Positions 1 through 10,413 of a stretch of 64,000 bases of DNA are shown piece by piece. The stretch comes from Mycobacterium noviomagense (GTDB lineage Bacteria > Actinomycetota > Actinomycetes > Mycobacteriales > Mycobacteriaceae): contig NZ_AP022583.1 of the NCBI RefSeq assembly GCF_010731635.1, positions 2,728,001 to 2,792,000 on the forward strand, given 5' to 3'. The notes below the pieces were generated by a model. It made no database searches and was not told the origin of the DNA. It was given only the letters and a program-made list of their open reading frames with translations. Positions within the stretch are counted from its first letter, which is position 1. The number at the start of each line of letters is the position of its first letter. A program made the position numbers and the translations under genes.

Positions 1-79
1 CGTCGTCACCTCGGCGGCGACCGACGAGGAAGGACGCGCGCTGTTGCGGGCCCTCGGCTTCCCGTTCAAGGAGAACTGA
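1..79 (+). CDS. rplE: 50S ribosomal protein L5, C-terminal end (partial)
   Basis: The window opens inside this gene; codons read from base 2 give a tail ending LGFPFKEN before a TGA at 77-79. L5 binds 5S rRNA in the central protuberance of the large subunit. The ending, and the rpsN start four bases downstream, match the spc operon order L5-S14-S8-L6. Only about 25 residues are visible, so the call rests on the tail and the context. Confidence 0.88.
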   Translation, partial: VVTSAATDEEGRALLRALGFPFKEN

Positions 80-83
80 ACAG

Positions 84-269
84 ATGGCAAAGAAGGCACT
101 GGTCAACAAGGCTCAGCGCAAACCCAAGTTCAAGGTGCGGGCCTACACCCGCTGCAGTAAATGCGGCCGCCCGCACTCGGTGTACCGCAAGTTCGGGCTG
201 TGCCGGATCTGCCTGCGCGAGATGGCGCACGCGGGTGAGCTGCCCGGCGTGCAGAAGAGCAGTTGGTGA
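84..269 (+). CDS. rpsN: 30S ribosomal protein S14 type Z
   Basis: 61-residue S14 of the short zinc-binding (type Z) class. Cys24, Cys27, Cys40 and Cys43 form the CxxC...CxxC zinc knuckle. It assembles into the head of the 30S subunit. It starts 4 bp after rplE and is translated in the same operon. Many mycobacteria also carry a longer zinc-free S14 in a Zur-regulated cluster elsewhere; this spc-operon copy is the zinc-dependent housekeeping form. A 105-bp gap separates it from rpsH, larger than the other gaps in this operon. Confidence 0.97.
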   Translation: MAKKALVNKAQRKPKFKVRAYTRCSKCGRPHSVYRKFGLCRICLREMAHAGELPGVQKSSW

Positions 270-374
270 AACGCAGCAGGCCCGAATCGGGAACCGCTGC
301 GGGAAAGGTGACACGGCTGTCATGACCGCGCTATCGACGATGCAGAGCGCAGCGATGAAGAGGAGTAGCGCTCG

Positions 375-773
375 ATGACTATGACGGACCCGATCGCAGA
401 TTTTTTGACGCGTCTGCGCAACGCCAATGCGGCGTACCACGACGAAGTGACGCTGCCGCACTCGAAGATCAAGGCGAACATCGCCGAGATCCTCAAGACC
501 GAGGGGTACATCAGCGACTACCGCGTCGAAGATGCTCGGGTCGGCAAAGCGCTAGTCATCCAGCTCAAATACGGGCCGAACCGCGAGCGCAGCCTGGCCG
601 GCTTACGCCGGGTATCCAAGCCGGGACTGCGGGTCTACGCGAAATCCACCAACCTGCCGCGGGTGCTCGGCGGCCTGGGCGTGGCGATCATTTCGACGTC
701 CTCGGGCCTGCTCACCGACCGTCAGGCAGCCAGACAGGGCGTGGGCGGCGAAGTCCTCGCATACGTGTGGTGA
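375..773 (+). CDS. rpsH: 30S ribosomal protein S8
   Basis: 132-residue S8, which binds the central domain of 16S rRNA and in E. coli represses the spc operon by binding its mRNA. The N-terminus [18 protein letters not shown] and the C-terminal [20 protein letters not shown] are family hallmarks, and the length is normal. A purine-rich site (aagaggag, about 357-365) lies before the ATG. The next gene, rplF, follows after 15 bp. Confidence 0.98.
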   Translation: MTMTDPIADFLTRLRNANAAYHDEVTLPHSKIKANIAEILKTEGYISDYRVEDARVGKALVIQLKYGPNRERSLAGLRRVSKPGLRVYAKSTNLPRVLGGLGVAIISTSSGLLTDRQAARQGVGGEVLAYVW

Positions 774-788
774 GGAGGAGCTTGGGCT

Positions 789-1328
789 ATGTCGCGTATT
801 GGTAAGCAGCCGATTCCGATTCCCGCCGGCGTCGACGTCACGATCGACGGCCAGAACGTGTCGGTGAAGGGCCCCAAGGGTGCGTTGTCACTGACCGTCG
901 CCGAGCCAATCACGGTGTCGCGCAACGACGACGGCGCGATCGTGATCAGCCGTCCCGACGACGAGCGGCGCAGCCGCTCGCTGCATGGGCTCTCGCGCAC
1001 GTTGGTGTCCAACTTGGTCACCGGCGTGACGCAGGGCTACACCACCAAGATGGAGATCTTCGGGGTGGGCTACCGCGTGCAGCTGCGGGGCAACAACCTG
1101 GAGTTCGCCTTGGGCTACAGCCATCCCGTGGTGGTCGAGGCGCCCGAAGGCATCACGTTCGCTGTCGAGTCGCCCACCAAGTTCTCGGTCTCGGGGATCG
1201 ACAAGCAGAAGGTCGGCCAGATCTCGGCGAACATCCGCCGGTTGCGCCGCCCCGACCCGTACAAGGGCAAAGGCGTGCGCTACGAGGGCGAGCAAGTGCG
1301 CCGCAAGGTCGGAAAGACAGGTAAGTAG
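789..1328 (+). CDS. rplF: 50S ribosomal protein L6
   Basis: 179-residue L6, near the factor-binding site of the large subunit. It begins [15 protein letters not shown] and has the two tandem L6 folds; the signature around [14 protein letters not shown] near the C-terminus is intact. A strong Shine-Dalgarno (gaggaggag, about 771-779) precedes the ATG. Only 2 bp separate its stop from the rplR start, so the two are probably translationally coupled. Confidence 0.98.
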   Translation: MSRIGKQPIPIPAGVDVTIDGQNVSVKGPKGALSLTVAEPITVSRNDDGAIVISRPDDERRSRSLHGLSRTLVSNLVTGVTQGYTTKMEIFGVGYRVQLRGNNLEFALGYSHPVVVEAPEGITFAVESPTKFSVSGIDKQKVGQISANIRRLRRPDPYKGKGVRYEGEQVRRKVGKTGK

Positions 1329-1330
1329 TC

Positions 1331-1738
1331 ATGGCTGCAACACAATCGGGGACCGCGCCGGGAAAACTGGTGGGACAGAGCGTCTCTGCCGCCCGTCGGG
1401 CCAGCCGGCTGCGCCGGCACGCGCGGCTGCGCAAGAAGATTTCAGGCACCCCGGAGCGTCCGCGGCTGGTGGTGCACCGGTCGTCTCGGCACATCCACGT
1501 GCAACTGGTGAACGACCTCAACGGAACCACCCTGGCCGCCGCCTCGTCGATCGAGGCCGACGTCCGCGGCGTCGAGGGCGACAAGAAGGCCCGCAGCGTG
1601 CGGGTCGGCCAGCTGATCGCCGAACGGGCCAAGGCCGCCGGAATCGAGACCGTGGTGTTCGATCGCGGCGGATACAAATACGGTGGTCGCATCGCGGCGC
1701 TGGCCGACGCTGCCCGGGAAAACGGATTGAAGTTCTGA
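1331..1738 (+). CDS. rplR: 50S ribosomal protein L18
   Basis: 135-residue L18, the 5S rRNA-binding partner of L5. The core [20 protein letters not shown] and the terminal ENGLKF are typical. About 15 extra residues precede the core ([20 protein letters not shown]), so the mature start may lie a little downstream, although the ATG at 1331 is the best-placed start after rplF. A 37-bp gap leads to rpsE. Confidence 0.97.
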   Translation: MAATQSGTAPGKLVGQSVSAARRASRLRRHARLRKKISGTPERPRLVVHRSSRHIHVQLVNDLNGTTLAAASSIEADVRGVEGDKKARSVRVGQLIAERAKAAGIETVVFDRGGYKYGGRIAALADAARENGLKF

Positions 1739-1775
1739 TGATTGGCTTTTCGAACGAGACTGGAAGGACTGCAGT

Positions 1776-2456
1776 ATGACGGAGCAGCCGACTGCAGCGG
1801 GCGCCGCTCCGGATACCGGCAGTGCGCCCCGTAGTGAAGGACGCGCCGAAGGCCGCGAAAGCCGCAGGAGCCGCGACGGCGGCCGCGGTCGCGAACGGGA
1901 CGGCGACAAAAGCAATTACCTGGAACGCGTCGTTGCGATCAACCGCGTCTCCAAGGTGGTCAAGGGCGGCCGGCGGTTCAGCTTCACCGCGCTGGTGATC
2001 GTCGGCGACGGCAACGGCATGGTCGGCGTCGGCTACGGCAAGGCCAAGGAAGTTCCGGCCGCGATCGCCAAGGGCGTCGAGGAGGCCCGCAAGGGATTCT
2101 TCCGGGTGCCGCTGATCGGCGGCACCATCACCCATCCCGTGCAGGGTGAGGCGGCAGCGGGTGTGGTGCTGTTGCGTCCCGCCAGCCCGGGTACCGGTGT
2201 GATCGCCGGCGGCGCCGTGCGCGCGGTGTTGGAATGCGCTGGCGTGCGTGACATCTTGGCCAAGTCGCTGGGCAGCGACAACGCGATCAACGTGGTGCAC
2301 GCCACCGTGGCCGCGCTCAAGCTGCTGCAGCGTCCCGAAGAGGTGGCCGCTCGCCGCGGGTTGCCGATCGAGGACGTCGCACCGGCCGGCATGCTCAAGG
2401 CGCGGCGCGAAAGCGAAACGCTGGCCGCGAGTGCGGCGCGTGAGGGAACGGCGTAA
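1776..2456 (+). CDS. rpsE: 30S ribosomal protein S5
   Basis: 226-residue S5, a decoding-fidelity protein of the 30S body. Residues 1-45 are a charged, low-complexity Arg/Gly/Glu extension typical of mycobacterial S5. The double-stranded RNA-binding S5 domain follows ([21 protein letters not shown]), then the C-terminal fold with [12 protein letters not shown]. rpmD begins 3 bp after its stop. Confidence 0.98.
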   Translation: MTEQPTAAGAAPDTGSAPRSEGRAEGRESRRSRDGGRGRERDGDKSNYLERVVAINRVSKVVKGGRRFSFTALVIVGDGNGMVGVGYGKAKEVPAAIAKGVEEARKGFFRVPLIGGTITHPVQGEAAAGVVLLRPASPGTGVIAGGAVRAVLECAGVRDILAKSLGSDNAINVVHATVAALKLLQRPEEVAARRGLPIEDVAPAGMLKARRESETLAASAAREGTA

Positions 2457-2458
2457 CC

Positions 2459-2650
2459 ATGGCACAGCTGAAGATCACCCAGGTGCGCAGCACTATCGGT
2501 GCCCGCTGGAAGCAGCGGGAAAGCTTGCGTACCTTGGGTTTACGGCGGATCCGTCATTCGGTGATCCGCGACGACAACCCCCAGACGCGCGGGCTGATCG
2601 CGGTGGTTCGCCACCTCGTCGAGGTCGACCCGGTGGAGGATAAGAAGTGA
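2459..2650 (+). CDS. rpmD: 50S ribosomal protein L30
   Basis: 63-residue L30 with the classic [14 protein letters not shown] start and a TLGLRRI core. It sits on the back of the 50S subunit. It starts 3 bp after rpsE, and its last four bases overlap the GTG start of rplO (GTGA at 2647-2650), so rplO translation is probably coupled to it. Confidence 0.97.
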   Translation: MAQLKITQVRSTIGARWKQRESLRTLGLRRIRHSVIRDDNPQTRGLIAVVRHLVEVDPVEDKK

Positions 2651-3087
2651 CCATCAAACTTCATGACCTGCGGCCCGCTCCCGGGTCGAAAACCAAACGG
2701 ACCCGCGTCGGGCGCGGTGACGGCTCCAAGGGCAAGACCGCCGGCCGCGGCACCAAGGGCACCAAGGCCCGCAAGAACGTGCCGGTGACGTTCGAGGGCG
2801 GGCAGATGCCGATCCACATGCGGCTGCCCAAGCTGAAAGGTTTCCGCAACCGGTTCCGCACCGAATACGAGATCGTCAACGTCGGTGACATCAACCGGCT
2901 GTTCCCCGAGGGCGGTTCCGTGGGGGTCGACGAGCTGGTGGCCAAGGGAGCCGTTCGTAAGAACTCGCTCGTGAAGGTGCTCGGCGACGGAAAGCTGACG
3001 GTCAAGGTGGACGTCACCGCGAACAAGTTCAGCGGCAGCGCCCGAGAGAAGATCACCGCCGCTGGCGGCTCGGTCACCGAGCTCTAA
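2647..3087 (+). CDS. rplO: 50S ribosomal protein L15
   Basis: 146-residue L15, an early 50S assembly protein. The Gly/Lys/Arg-rich N-terminus (residues 10-45, with [15 protein letters not shown]) and the C-terminal segment [17 protein letters not shown] are diagnostic. It starts with GTG overlapping rpmD. In many bacteria secY follows directly; here secY is 18.6 kb downstream, as in M. tuberculosis where sppA and methyltransferases intervene. The stop codon overlaps the stop of a convergent pseudogene. Confidence 0.97.
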   Translation: MTIKLHDLRPAPGSKTKRTRVGRGDGSKGKTAGRGTKGTKARKNVPVTFEGGQMPIHMRLPKLKGFRNRFRTEYEIVNVGDINRLFPEGGSVGVDELVAKGAVRKNSLVKVLGDGKLTVKVDVTANKFSGSAREKITAAGGSVTEL

Positions 3088-4276
3088 GTCTGCGGGCGTG
3101 CGCCCAGCACGTCGCGGAACAGCGCCTGGCGCACCGCGAGTTCTCGTGGATCGCTCCACAGGTGAAAACCCAACCGGTTCATCACGTAGCCGAATCCGAT
3201 GCCGGTGTCCGGGTCGGCGAAACCCGAACGAGCCACCTAGCCCCGGAGTGCCGAAAGCGCGGTCGGAAGACCCGAAGCAGAAGTGCGGGACGGGTTTACA
3301 GTAACCCAACGAGAACACCGAATCAACGTGCAGCACTTTGTCTCGTAGTCCGCGGCTGGGCGTGATCGCCGGCTGAGTCAGCGCGTCGAGAGTGGTTGAG
3401 GTCAGACCGATGTCGCTACCACCGGTAGCCACGCAGCCGTAGGCTTTCGCGACCGGGCGTGCCGTGCCGATCCGTTGGCGGCGGGTATCTCGACGGTGCG
3501 CATCTCTTCGAGGTTGTAGTCGCTGCGCGTGGGGTCGATGCCGTTGGGCAGGTTGGCGGCCCGACTGATGAGGCTGAAGGGATTCAGCAGGGCCAGCGCC
3601 AGGCGCGTCGGCAGCGTGTTGAGATGCGCGAGCGCCTCGGCGCGGGGCCGGCCGTGTAAATACGCGACGCGGTCGCGGTCCACCGAGGCCGGTAAACCGA
3701 TGTGCAGGTCCAGTCCCAGCGGCCCGGCGATCTCGTCGGCGAAGAACCGTCCCAGCGTCCGGCCGCCCGGATCAGCGTGGCGGATCAACTCGGATTCATA
3801 CCAGCCCAACGTGAGGGCGTGATACCCGTGCCGGGTGCCGGGCGGCCAGGCCGGGGCCTGTGCGGCCAGCACCGCCGACACCCTGTCCGGGTCGGTCAAG
3901 TCGGCCAGCCGCAGCGGCGCATCCAGCGCGGGCAACCCGGCCTGATGAGACAACAACTGCCGTACGGTTACATCGGCCTTGCCAGCTTGCGCGAACTCCG
4001 GCCAGTAGTCGGCGACCCTGGCGTCGTAGGCGATGAGCCCGCGCGAGGCGGCGACAGCAACTGCAAGAGACGCAACACCTTTCGTGGTCGAAAACATGTT
4101 GATCAGGGTGTCCTGCTGCCACGGTGCCTGGGTGATGCCGTCGCGGTATCCGCCCCGGCCGCGCCGACCTCGCGGCGGCAGGCGAAGTTGGCGCGAAAGG
4201 CATCCGCGACCTTGCCGTAACCCTCGTCGACGTCTCCACCGATCAAATCCGGCGACACGGTGACTTTGAGGACCAT
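3084..4276 (-). pseudogene. beta-lactamase-family serine hydrolase (lipase/esterase class), frameshifted
   Basis: Remnant of a class-C beta-lactamase-like esterase of about 400 residues. It starts at an ATG at 4274-4276 (MVLKVTVSPDLIGGDVDEGYG). The frame breaks after about 35 codons near 4165, then resumes as the long open part 4097-3402. That part holds the S-x-x-K nucleophile motif (FSTTKGVASLAV), LLSHQAGLPALD and a YHALTLGWY segment. A second shift near 3435 leads to CVATGGSDIGLTSTTLD-like and GTPGLGGSFGF segments. A third near 3215 leads to the true C-terminus MNRLGFHLWSDPRELAVRQ...GARPQT, ending with TAG at 3084-3086. The N-terminal block also seems shortened. Several independent indels argue for real decay rather than one base-calling error. 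Confidence 0.88.
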
Positions 4277-4283
4277 GGGGTGG

Positions 4284-5210
4284 TTATACCAGCTGGGGAA
4301 TCACTTCTGCGGCAAGGCGTTCCATTTGCTTGCGGTCTTGAGCGACGTCGTCGCCGACCGGATTGAGCAGGATCATCTGCGCGCCGGCATCGATGACCTC
4401 ACGCAATCCAACCGCGACGTCGTCTGGCGTGCCCGACACCGGCACGTCCTCCACACCCGGCATCGTGCCGTAGATACGGCGCAGGCCCGCCAGCACCCGT
4501 TCGCGAGCCCGGCCCGCGTCGTCGTCGACCATGAGGTAGACCCGCTTGCCGATGGCAAACTGCGCCGGATCCTTGCCCTGCTCGTCAAGCTCGTGGCGCA
4601 CTGTCTTCACCGCTTCGGCGAAGTTCGCGGTGGTCGACGAACCGGCGCCGAGGAAGGCGTCCCCGTGGCGCACCGCGCGGGCCAGCGCCTTGGGTGCCTG
4701 ACCGCCGAACCAGATCGGCGGATGCGGGCGCTGCACCGGCTTGGGCTGGATGGGCAGGTCGTCGACCTGACGGAACCGGCCGTGAAACGTCACTCTCGGT
4801 TCGTCTGACCAAGCCGCCTTCATCAGCTGCAGGCCTTCGGTGAAATGCCGCACGAACGTCGCCTTGTCGACCCCGAAGGCCGAAAACTGACGAAAGCCGC
4901 CGCCGGGAGCGACACCGACGTCGAGTCGGCCGTGGCTGAGCCGGTCGACCGCAGTCACCGCGGCAGCCAGCTGCAGCGGATCATGCAGCGATGAGACCAA
5001 GACAGCGACGCCCAGTCGGAGCCGTTCGGTGCAGGCCGCCGAATACGCCAGCAGCTCAAGCGGGGCCAGCAGCGGCGCCTTGCCGACAATCTGCTCGAGC
5101 ACCCAGCCGCCTTCAAAACCCAGCTCCTCGGCGCGGGCGAGATAGGACCGCAGCCCGGCGCCGTCGAAACCGGTGGCATCCAGTTGCGGAATCGAGATCG
5201 AGAACCTCAC
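4284..5210 (-). CDS. LLM-class (luciferase-like) F420-dependent oxidoreductase
   Basis: 308-residue luciferase-like TIM-barrel protein starting with GTG at 5210. Family landmarks are MRFSISIPQL at the N-terminus, LGVAVLVSSLHDPLQLA, LSHGRLDVGVAPGGGFRQF near residue 100, and PHPPIWFGGQAPKAL near residue 165. Mycobacterial members mostly use the deazaflavin F420 rather than FMN; the substrate cannot be told from sequence. It diverges from sppA across a 58-bp gap that must hold both promoters. The pseudogene upstream ends only 8 bp from its stop, which suggests both were once part of one minus-strand unit. Confidence 0.85.
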   Translation of the reverse strand: MRFSISIPQLDATGFDGAGLRSYLARAEELGFEGGWVLEQIVGKAPLLAPLELLAYSAACTERLRLGVAVLVSSLHDPLQLAAAVTAVDRLSHGRLDVGVAPGGGFRQFSAFGVDKATFVRHFTEGLQLMKAAWSDEPRVTFHGRFRQVDDLPIQPKPVQRPHPPIWFGGQAPKALARAVRHGDAFLGAGSSTTANFAEAVKTVRHELDEQGKDPAQFAIGKRVYLMVDDDAGRARERVLAGLRRIYGTMPGVEDVPVSGTPDDVAVGLREVIDAGAQMILLNPVGDDVAQDRKQMERLAAEVIPQLV

Positions 5211-5256
5211 CCCACCACCGTACGGCCGGAGCCGTCAGCGCTGTCCGAGACGTCGG

Positions 5257-5262
5257 TAGGCT
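5257..5262 (+). promoter_or_regulatory. candidate -10 element of sppA (leaderless transcript)
   Basis: TAGGCT lies six bases before the sppA ATG, preceded at 17-bp spacing by GTCAGC (5234-5239), a weak -35. Transcription would begin at or next to the A of the ATG, giving a leaderless mRNA, which is common in mycobacteria. No Shine-Dalgarno is visible before the ATG, consistent with this. Confidence 0.45.
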
Positions 5263-5268
5263 CGGTCC

Positions 5269-7068
5269 ATGTTCACCTTTCTGCCTGGCGTTCCCGGGGT
5301 CGACGACGTGCGGGCCCTGGCCCGCCGCGTCGACACCGCCCGCCACCACGGGGTCCCGAATGGCTGTGTGCTCGAATTGGACCTGCAATCCGTGCCACCG
5401 GAAACCGGCGGTTTTGACCCGCTGGCGATGATCAGTGGCGGTGGTCGACCGCTGATACTCCGCGAAGCCGTGGCCGCAATCCACCGCGCCGCCGAAGACC
5501 GGCGGGTGGCAGGACTGGTTGCCCGCGTGCAGCTCCCAGAGGCGGCGCCCGGGCCGGTCCAGGAATTGCGCGAGGCCATCGCAGCATTCAGTGCGGTCAA
5601 GCCGTCGCTGGCGTGGGCCGAGACTTATCCGGGAACGTTGTCCTACTACCTGGCATCGGCGTTCAGCGAAGTGTGGATGCAGCCCGCGGGAACGGTCGGG
5701 CTGGTCGGTTTCGCCACCAACGCCCTGTTCCTGCGGCAAGCGCTCGACAAGGCCGGCATCGAGCCGCAGTTCGTGGCCAGGGGCGAATACAAGTCTGCGG
5801 CAAACCGTTTCACCCAGGACCGCTACACCGATGCCGACCGCGAGGCGGAAACTCGGTTGATCGAAAGCCTGTACGGCCAGGTGCGGCAAGCGGTCGCGGA
5901 GTCGCGCAAAATCGACCCCGAAGCCGTCGACGCCCTGGCTGACCGCGCGCCGCTACTGCGAGACGACGCGGTGACCTCGGGCCTGGTCGACAGGATCGGC
6001 TTCCGCGACGAAGCTTACGCGCGCATCGCGGAACTTATTGGCGTAGAAGGGATATCACCAGAAACCGGTGACGCCGACGCGGCCGACAATGCGCCACCCC
6101 GGCTATACCTGTCGCGCTACGCCCGGATGGGCGGGCCGCGGCTGGCACCGCCGGTGCCGCCGGTTCCGGGCCGCAAACCCAAGCCCGCGGTCGCCGTCGT
6201 CACGGTGTCCGGACCGATTGTCAGCGGACGCGGCGGGCACCGGATACTGCCCTTCGGCACCTCCGCTGCCGGCGCCGACACCATCACAGCCGCGCTGCGT
6301 GAGGCGGCCGCCGACGATTCGGTGTCGGCGATCGTGCTGCGAGTCGACAGCCGGGGCGGCACGGTCAATGCATCGGAAACCATATGGCGCGCCGTCAACA
6401 AAGCCCGCGATCGCGGCAAGCCGGTGGTGGCGTCGATGGGAACGATTGCCGCGTCCGGCGGTTACCTCGTTTCGGTAGCAGCTGACGCGATCGTCGCCAA
6501 CCCCGGCACCATCACGGGCTCGATCGGTGTGGTGACCGGAAAACTCATCGCCCGTGACCTGAAGACCAAACTCGGTGTGGGATTCGATGCCGTGCGGACC
6601 AACGCCAATGCCGACGCCTGGTCCATCAATGCGCCGTTCACGCCGGAGCAGCAGGCCCTCGTCGAGGCCGAAGCCGACCTGTGCTACACCGACTTCGTGC
6701 AGCGGGTTGCGCAGGGCCGCAAAATGAGCACGGCGGCAGTGGATGCGGTCGCTCGGGGCCGGATCTGGACCGGCGAAGACGCCCACGAGCGCGGCTTGGT
6801 CGACGAACTCGGTGGACTACGCGCAGCGTTGCGTCGCGCCAAGATCCTGGCCGGCCTTGACGAAGACGCCGACGTGCGCCTTCTGAGCTACCCGAGCTCG
6901 TCGCTGTGGGATTTCGTGCGGCCTCGTCCGTCTTCGCAGCCGGCCGCAGTTTCGCTGCCGGACGCGGTAGCCGCGTTGCTGGGCCGGTCGGTGGCCGCGA
7001 TCATCGAGCAAAGTGAGCGAGCGCTGAGCGGTGTGAGCCTGCTGTGGCCGGGGGAGACCCGCTTCTAG
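5269..7068 (+). CDS. sppA: signal peptide peptidase SppA (protease IV), 67-kDa type
   Basis: 599-residue S49 serine protease with two tandem S49 domains (about residues 60-260 and 300-520), as in long-form SppA. It cleaves remnant signal peptides at the membrane. The catalytic Lys is Lys175 in the first domain ([10 protein letters not shown]), and the nucleophile is Ser396 in the second ([12 protein letters not shown]). No clear N-terminal transmembrane segment is seen, as in the M. tuberculosis homologue that lies in the same place after rplO. Its stop overlaps the convergent methyltransferase gene by 4 bp. Confidence 0.95.
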   Translation: MFTFLPGVPGVDDVRALARRVDTARHHGVPNGCVLELDLQSVPPETGGFDPLAMISGGGRPLILREAVAAIHRAAEDRRVAGLVARVQLPEAAPGPVQELREAIAAFSAVKPSLAWAETYPGTLSYYLASAFSEVWMQPAGTVGLVGFATNALFLRQALDKAGIEPQFVARGEYKSAANRFTQDRYTDADREAETRLIESLYGQVRQAVAESRKIDPEAVDALADRAPLLRDDAVTSGLVDRIGFRDEAYARIAELIGVEGISPETGDADAADNAPPRLYLSRYARMGGPRLAPPVPPVPGRKPKPAVAVVTVSGPIVSGRGGHRILPFGTSAAGADTITAALREAAADDSVSAIVLRVDSRGGTVNASETIWRAVNKARDRGKPVVASMGTIAASGGYLVSVAADAIVANPGTITGSIGVVTGKLIARDLKTKLGVGFDAVRTNANADAWSINAPFTPEQQALVEAEADLCYTDFVQRVAQGRKMSTAAVDAVARGRIWTGEDAHERGLVDELGGLRAALRRAKILAGLDEDADVRLLSYPSSSLWDFVRPRPSSQPAAVSLPDAVAALLGRSVAAIIEQSERALSGVSLLWPGETRF

Positions 7069-7973
7069 CTCCCGAGTGTGCCGCTGACGTAGAAGATTTC
7101 ACCGAGCGGGTCGTCGTCCTCGGGTGCAGGGACGTTGAATCCGTTGTGCACGAACAGTTCAGCGCGCGACGCCGTGCTCACGCCCCAGCCCTTGGCGGCC
7201 AGATAGTCGACGACGTGGTTGCGTTCGCCGGCGTACACCAGCGATGGCATGTCGATGTCGACTCCCTGCTCCCGAAGTGGACGGGACAGCTCGCGAGCCT
7301 TCTCAGCGTCGAAATCCTTGATGCCAGGCACATATTCGGTGGCGATGGTGCTGCCCGGCACGCTGAGCGCGGTGATGTCGTCGAATAACCTGTCCTGGGC
7401 CTCGGGCGGCAGGTAGATCAGCAAGCCTTCGGCGACCCACGCGGTCGGCGCGGTGGCGTCGAGCCCCGCAGCCCGCAATGCGGTCGGCCAGTCTGCACGC
7501 AGGTCGATACTGACCGTGCGCCGTGTTGCGGTGGGTTCTGCGCCGACACCGGCCAGTGTGGTCGTCTTGAAGTCGATCACTTGCGGCTGGTCGATCTCGT
7601 ATACCACCGTTCCGGCCGGCCAGGGTAACCGATAGGCGCGCGAGTCCAGCCCCGAAGCGAGGATCACCGCCTGGCGCACACCGGCGTTCATGGCGTGGAC
7701 CAGATAGTCGTCGAAAAACCTAGTGCGGACTGCGATCCCGTCGATGATCGCCTGCATCCGTTCCGGCGATGCGTTCTCGAACGCCGAAAAATCGATGTCG
7801 CCGTCGATCATCTTGACGAAGAACTCCAGACCCACCGCACGGACCAGTGGTTCGGCGAACGGGTCGTCGATCAGGCCGTGGTTGGTCGCCATGGCGCGGC
7901 CCGCGGCGATCATGGTCGCGGTCGCGCCGACGCTGGACGCCAGATCCCAAGTGTCGTTATGCGTTCGTGCCAC
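7065..7973 (-). CDS. class I SAM-dependent methyltransferase, UPF0677 family (copy 1)
   Basis: 302 residues, GTG start. Belongs to the mycobacterial UPF0677 family that in M. tuberculosis includes Rv0725c, Rv0726c and Rv0731c. N-terminus [22 protein letters not shown]-site region [18 protein letters not shown] followed by [13 protein letters not shown], whose acidic residue should hold the SAM ribose; then [19 protein letters not shown]. The substrate is unknown. It lies 9 bp downstream of copy 2 in the same direction, so it is co-transcribed, and overlaps the sppA stop by 4 bp. Confidence 0.93.
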   Translation of the reverse strand: MARTHNDTWDLASSVGATATMIAAGRAMATNHGLIDDPFAEPLVRAVGLEFFVKMIDGDIDFSAFENASPERMQAIIDGIAVRTRFFDDYLVHAMNAGVRQAVILASGLDSRAYRLPWPAGTVVYEIDQPQVIDFKTTTLAGVGAEPTATRRTVSIDLRADWPTALRAAGLDATAPTAWVAEGLLIYLPPEAQDRLFDDITALSVPGSTIATEYVPGIKDFDAEKARELSRPLREQGVDIDMPSLVYAGERNHVVDYLAAKGWGVSTASRAELFVHNGFNVPAPEDDDPLGEIFYVSGTLGS

Positions 7974-7982
7974 TGGCGAACC

Positions 7983-8897
7983 CTATCCGAGCGTGCCGCT
8001 GACGTAGAGCCGGTCGGTGAACGGCACGTCGTCGTCGTCGATTGGCGGCAGCCCGTTGGCCGCGAAGAGTTCCCGGATGCTGTTCCCGCTCATCTGCCAA
8101 CCATGGTCGGCCAGGTATGCCGCCGCCTCGTTGCGGTCGCCGAAGTAGACCAGCTCGGTCATGTCGAGATCCAGTCCGTGTTCGCGCCAGCGCTCGGAAA
8201 TGCTTCGCATCCGTTCCTTCATTCGTTCCTCGGTGGCCGGGTCCCGGTTGGGTGCGCTTTCGGTGGCGATTCGGCTGCCCGGCGCACTGAGCGCGGTGAT
8301 GGTGTCGAGCAGACGGTCCTGGGCGTCCGGCGGCAGGTAGCCCAGCAGCCCCTCGGCGCTCCACGCCGTCGGTTTGTCCGGGTCGAAACCCGCGGCGCGT
8401 AGCGCCGCCGGCCAGTCATCGCGCAAATCGACGGCGACGGTGCGCCGGTAGGCGGTGGGCTTGGCGCCCAGCTCGGCGAGCGTTCGGGATTTGAATTCGA
8501 TGACCTGCGGCTGGTCGATTTCGTACACCGTGGTGCCGGCCGGCCAGGGCAGTCGGTAGGCCCGGGAGTCCAGTCCCGAGGCCAGGATCACCACCTGCGT
8601 GATACCTGCCTTGGTCGCCTCGAGGAAGAACTCGTCGAAGAACTTGGTGCGGACCGCCATATTGTCGGCCATCCGGTTCGTGCCGGCGCCGTTCTCGAGA
8701 TCTTCGGGCTTCAGCTCGCCGGTCGCCAGGCGGGTGAACAGGTCGACACCCACAGCGCGCACCAGCGGTTCGGCGAATGGGTCGTCGATCAGCCGGTGCT
8801 CGGCCTTGGTTGCCATGGCGCGGGATGCCGCGACCATCGTTGCCGTTGCCCCCACGCTGGAGGCCAAGTCCCAGGTGTCGTTGTCTGTACGCGCCAT
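7983..8897 (-). CDS. class I SAM-dependent methyltransferase, UPF0677 family (copy 2)
   Basis: 304 residues from the ATG at 8895-8897, which has GGAGGG upstream on the minus strand. An in-frame TTG at 8903 is a poorer start. The same family blocks are present: [49 protein letters not shown] and [19 protein letters not shown]. First gene of a two-gene operon with copy 1. A dyad motif shared with the promoter region of the other methyltransferase operon lies 17-35 bp upstream. Function is known only at family level. Confidence 0.93.
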   Translation of the reverse strand: MARTDNDTWDLASSVGATATMVAASRAMATKAEHRLIDDPFAEPLVRAVGVDLFTRLATGELKPEDLENGAGTNRMADNMAVRTKFFDEFFLEATKAGITQVVILASGLDSRAYRLPWPAGTTVYEIDQPQVIEFKSRTLAELGAKPTAYRRTVAVDLRDDWPAALRAAGFDPDKPTAWSAEGLLGYLPPDAQDRLLDTITALSAPGSRIATESAPNRDPATEERMKERMRSISERWREHGLDLDMTELVYFGDRNEAAAYLADHGWQMSGNSIRELFAANGLPPIDDDDVPFTDRLYVSGTLG

Positions 8898-8913
8898 CTC
8901 CAACCCTCCGCTC

Positions 8914-8932
8914 GTTACTTAGCCAACGTAAC
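8914..8932 (-). promoter_or_regulatory. dyad upstream of methyltransferase operon 1 (shared motif)
   Basis: GTTAC and GTAAC arms separated by nine bases. On the plus strand it contains TACTTAGCCA (8916-8925) followed by acGTAA. The same TACTTAGCCA followed by ggTTAA occurs at 21484-21499, upstream of the second methyltransferase operon. Looks like an operator of TetR type or a shared promoter element; the regulator is unknown. Confidence 0.5.
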
Positions 8933-8951
8933 AAGAATTTCTCTGGTTCGC

Positions 8952-9006
8952 CGAGCGGCCACTTATGGCACGCAAATTCTCGTCAGGCTCAAGTGATCGC
9001 TGCAAC
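8952..9006 (+). repeat. left terminal inverted repeat of the IS30-family element
   Basis: Aligned base for base with the reverse complement of 10396-10450. The outer 15 or so bases differ at two positions, the central part is more diverged, and the inner TCGCTGCAAC is identical. Confidence 0.75.
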
Positions 9007-9032
9007 ACCTTATCGGGAGGTGTTGGGGCCGA

Positions 9033-10413
9033 ATGGGTTATCAGACGGGGTTTCGGGGTCATGGTGTTCATCTGAGCGTCGAGTCGGCGGCTTTGGTGCG
9101 GGAGGAGTTTTGGAGGGCTGTTGGATCGGGGTTGTCGCCGACGGCGGCCGCCACGGTGGCGGGGGTGGCGGGTACCACAGGCCGAAAATGGGCCAAGGCC
9201 GCGGGATATCAGACCAATAGCAAGCACCACGGCATCCGGTATTCGCAGCAGGTCAGGGACGTATTTTGGGAGGCGCTGCGGTCGGGTTGACCCCGGCGCA
9301 GGCGGCGGTGGGTGCCTGCGTGTCGGAGCACACCGCGCGACGCTGGGTCGATCAGGCTGGCTACGTGCCCAGAACACCAGTTGTTGCTGATCTAGAGCCG
9401 GCCGCGGCGTCGCGGTTGTTGTCGTTTACCGAGCGGTGCCGACTCGAAGAGTTGCTGGAGGCGGGTTTCCCCAGGCCGACATCGCGCGGCTGTTACAGCG
9501 TGACGCCTCGACGATCAGCCGGGAAAAGCTCGAGGAGCAACCAGCTGTGGCTACCGGGCCCGGGTCGGCCAAGACGTCGTCGATGCGGCCCGGCTCGCCC
9601 AAGCCGCGCAAGCTGGAGTCCAACCCGGCCTTGTTGGGCGAGGTTGTGCAACGCTTGGAACAGCGGCACAGCCCCGAGCAGATCGCGGGCCGGCTGCGCG
9701 AAGATTTCCCCGACGATCCGGAGATGTGGGTGTCTCACGAGACGATCTATCAGGCCATGTATGTGCAGCCCCGGGGGGAACTGGCCCGCCAGGTCAAGGC
9801 CGCGCTGCGCACCGGCCGGACCCAACGGAAACCTCAGGGCCGCAGCACAATCGACACTCGGGGCCGGATCAAGGACATGATCAACATCAGTGAACGCCCG
9901 GCTGAGGCCGACGATCGTGCGATCCCGGGGCATTGGGAGGGCGACTTGATTATCGGCCAAAACCAGGCCTCCCAAATCGGCACCCTGGTCGAACGCACCA
10001 CCGGGTTCGTGATGCTGCTGCACCTATCCGAGGACCGCAGCGCCGCCACCGTCGCTGAGGCGATGAGCGCGGCGATCCCGAAGATTCCCGAGGTTTTGCG
10101 TCGCTCGCTGACCTGGGACCAAGGCAAAGAGATGGCCTTGCACACCAAGATCACCGAGGCCACCGGGTTGCCGATCTACTTCTGCGACCCGCACAGCCCT
10201 TGGCAGCGCGGCACCAATGAGAACACCAATGGTTTGCTGCGCCAGTACTTCCCCAAAGGCACCGACCTGTCCTTTCACGGACCCGGGATCCTCGACAACG
10301 TCGCCGCCGAGCTCAACGCCCGCCCCCGCAAACGCTTCAACTGGCGCACCCCTGCCGAGGAACTCGATCGGCTACTCTCAGACCCGTCCGCATCTGTTGC
10401 AGCGACCGCGTGA
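9033..10413 (+). pseudogene. IS30-family transposase, multiply frameshifted
   Basis: Starts ATG at 9033 (MGYQTGFRGHGVHLSV) with a helix-turn-helix region. The reading frame shifts by -1 near 9285 (to LTPAQAAVGACVSEHTARRW) and again near 9470 (to FPQADIARLLQRDASTIS). Between about 9530 and 9605 the sensible peptide (CGYRARVGQDVVDAARLAQAA) lies in the third frame, so at least four shifts exist. The catalytic core is open: GHWEGDLIIG carries the first Asp, LTWDQGKEM the second, and QRGTNENTNGLLRQYFPKG the Glu of the IS30 DDE triad. The last codons run into the right terminal repeat. Confidence 0.9.

Noticed and set aside
1518..2465. 315-codon open frame on the minus strand across rplR and rpsE
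   Set aside because: It is antisense to two conserved ribosomal genes and its peptide is Arg/Ala/His-rich without family features, as expected for GC-rich shadow frames.
9270..9480. Programmed -1 frameshifting in the IS30 transposase
   Set aside because: IS30 elements normally use one frame, there is no good slippery heptamer at the first shift, and further shifts follow, so decay is simpler.
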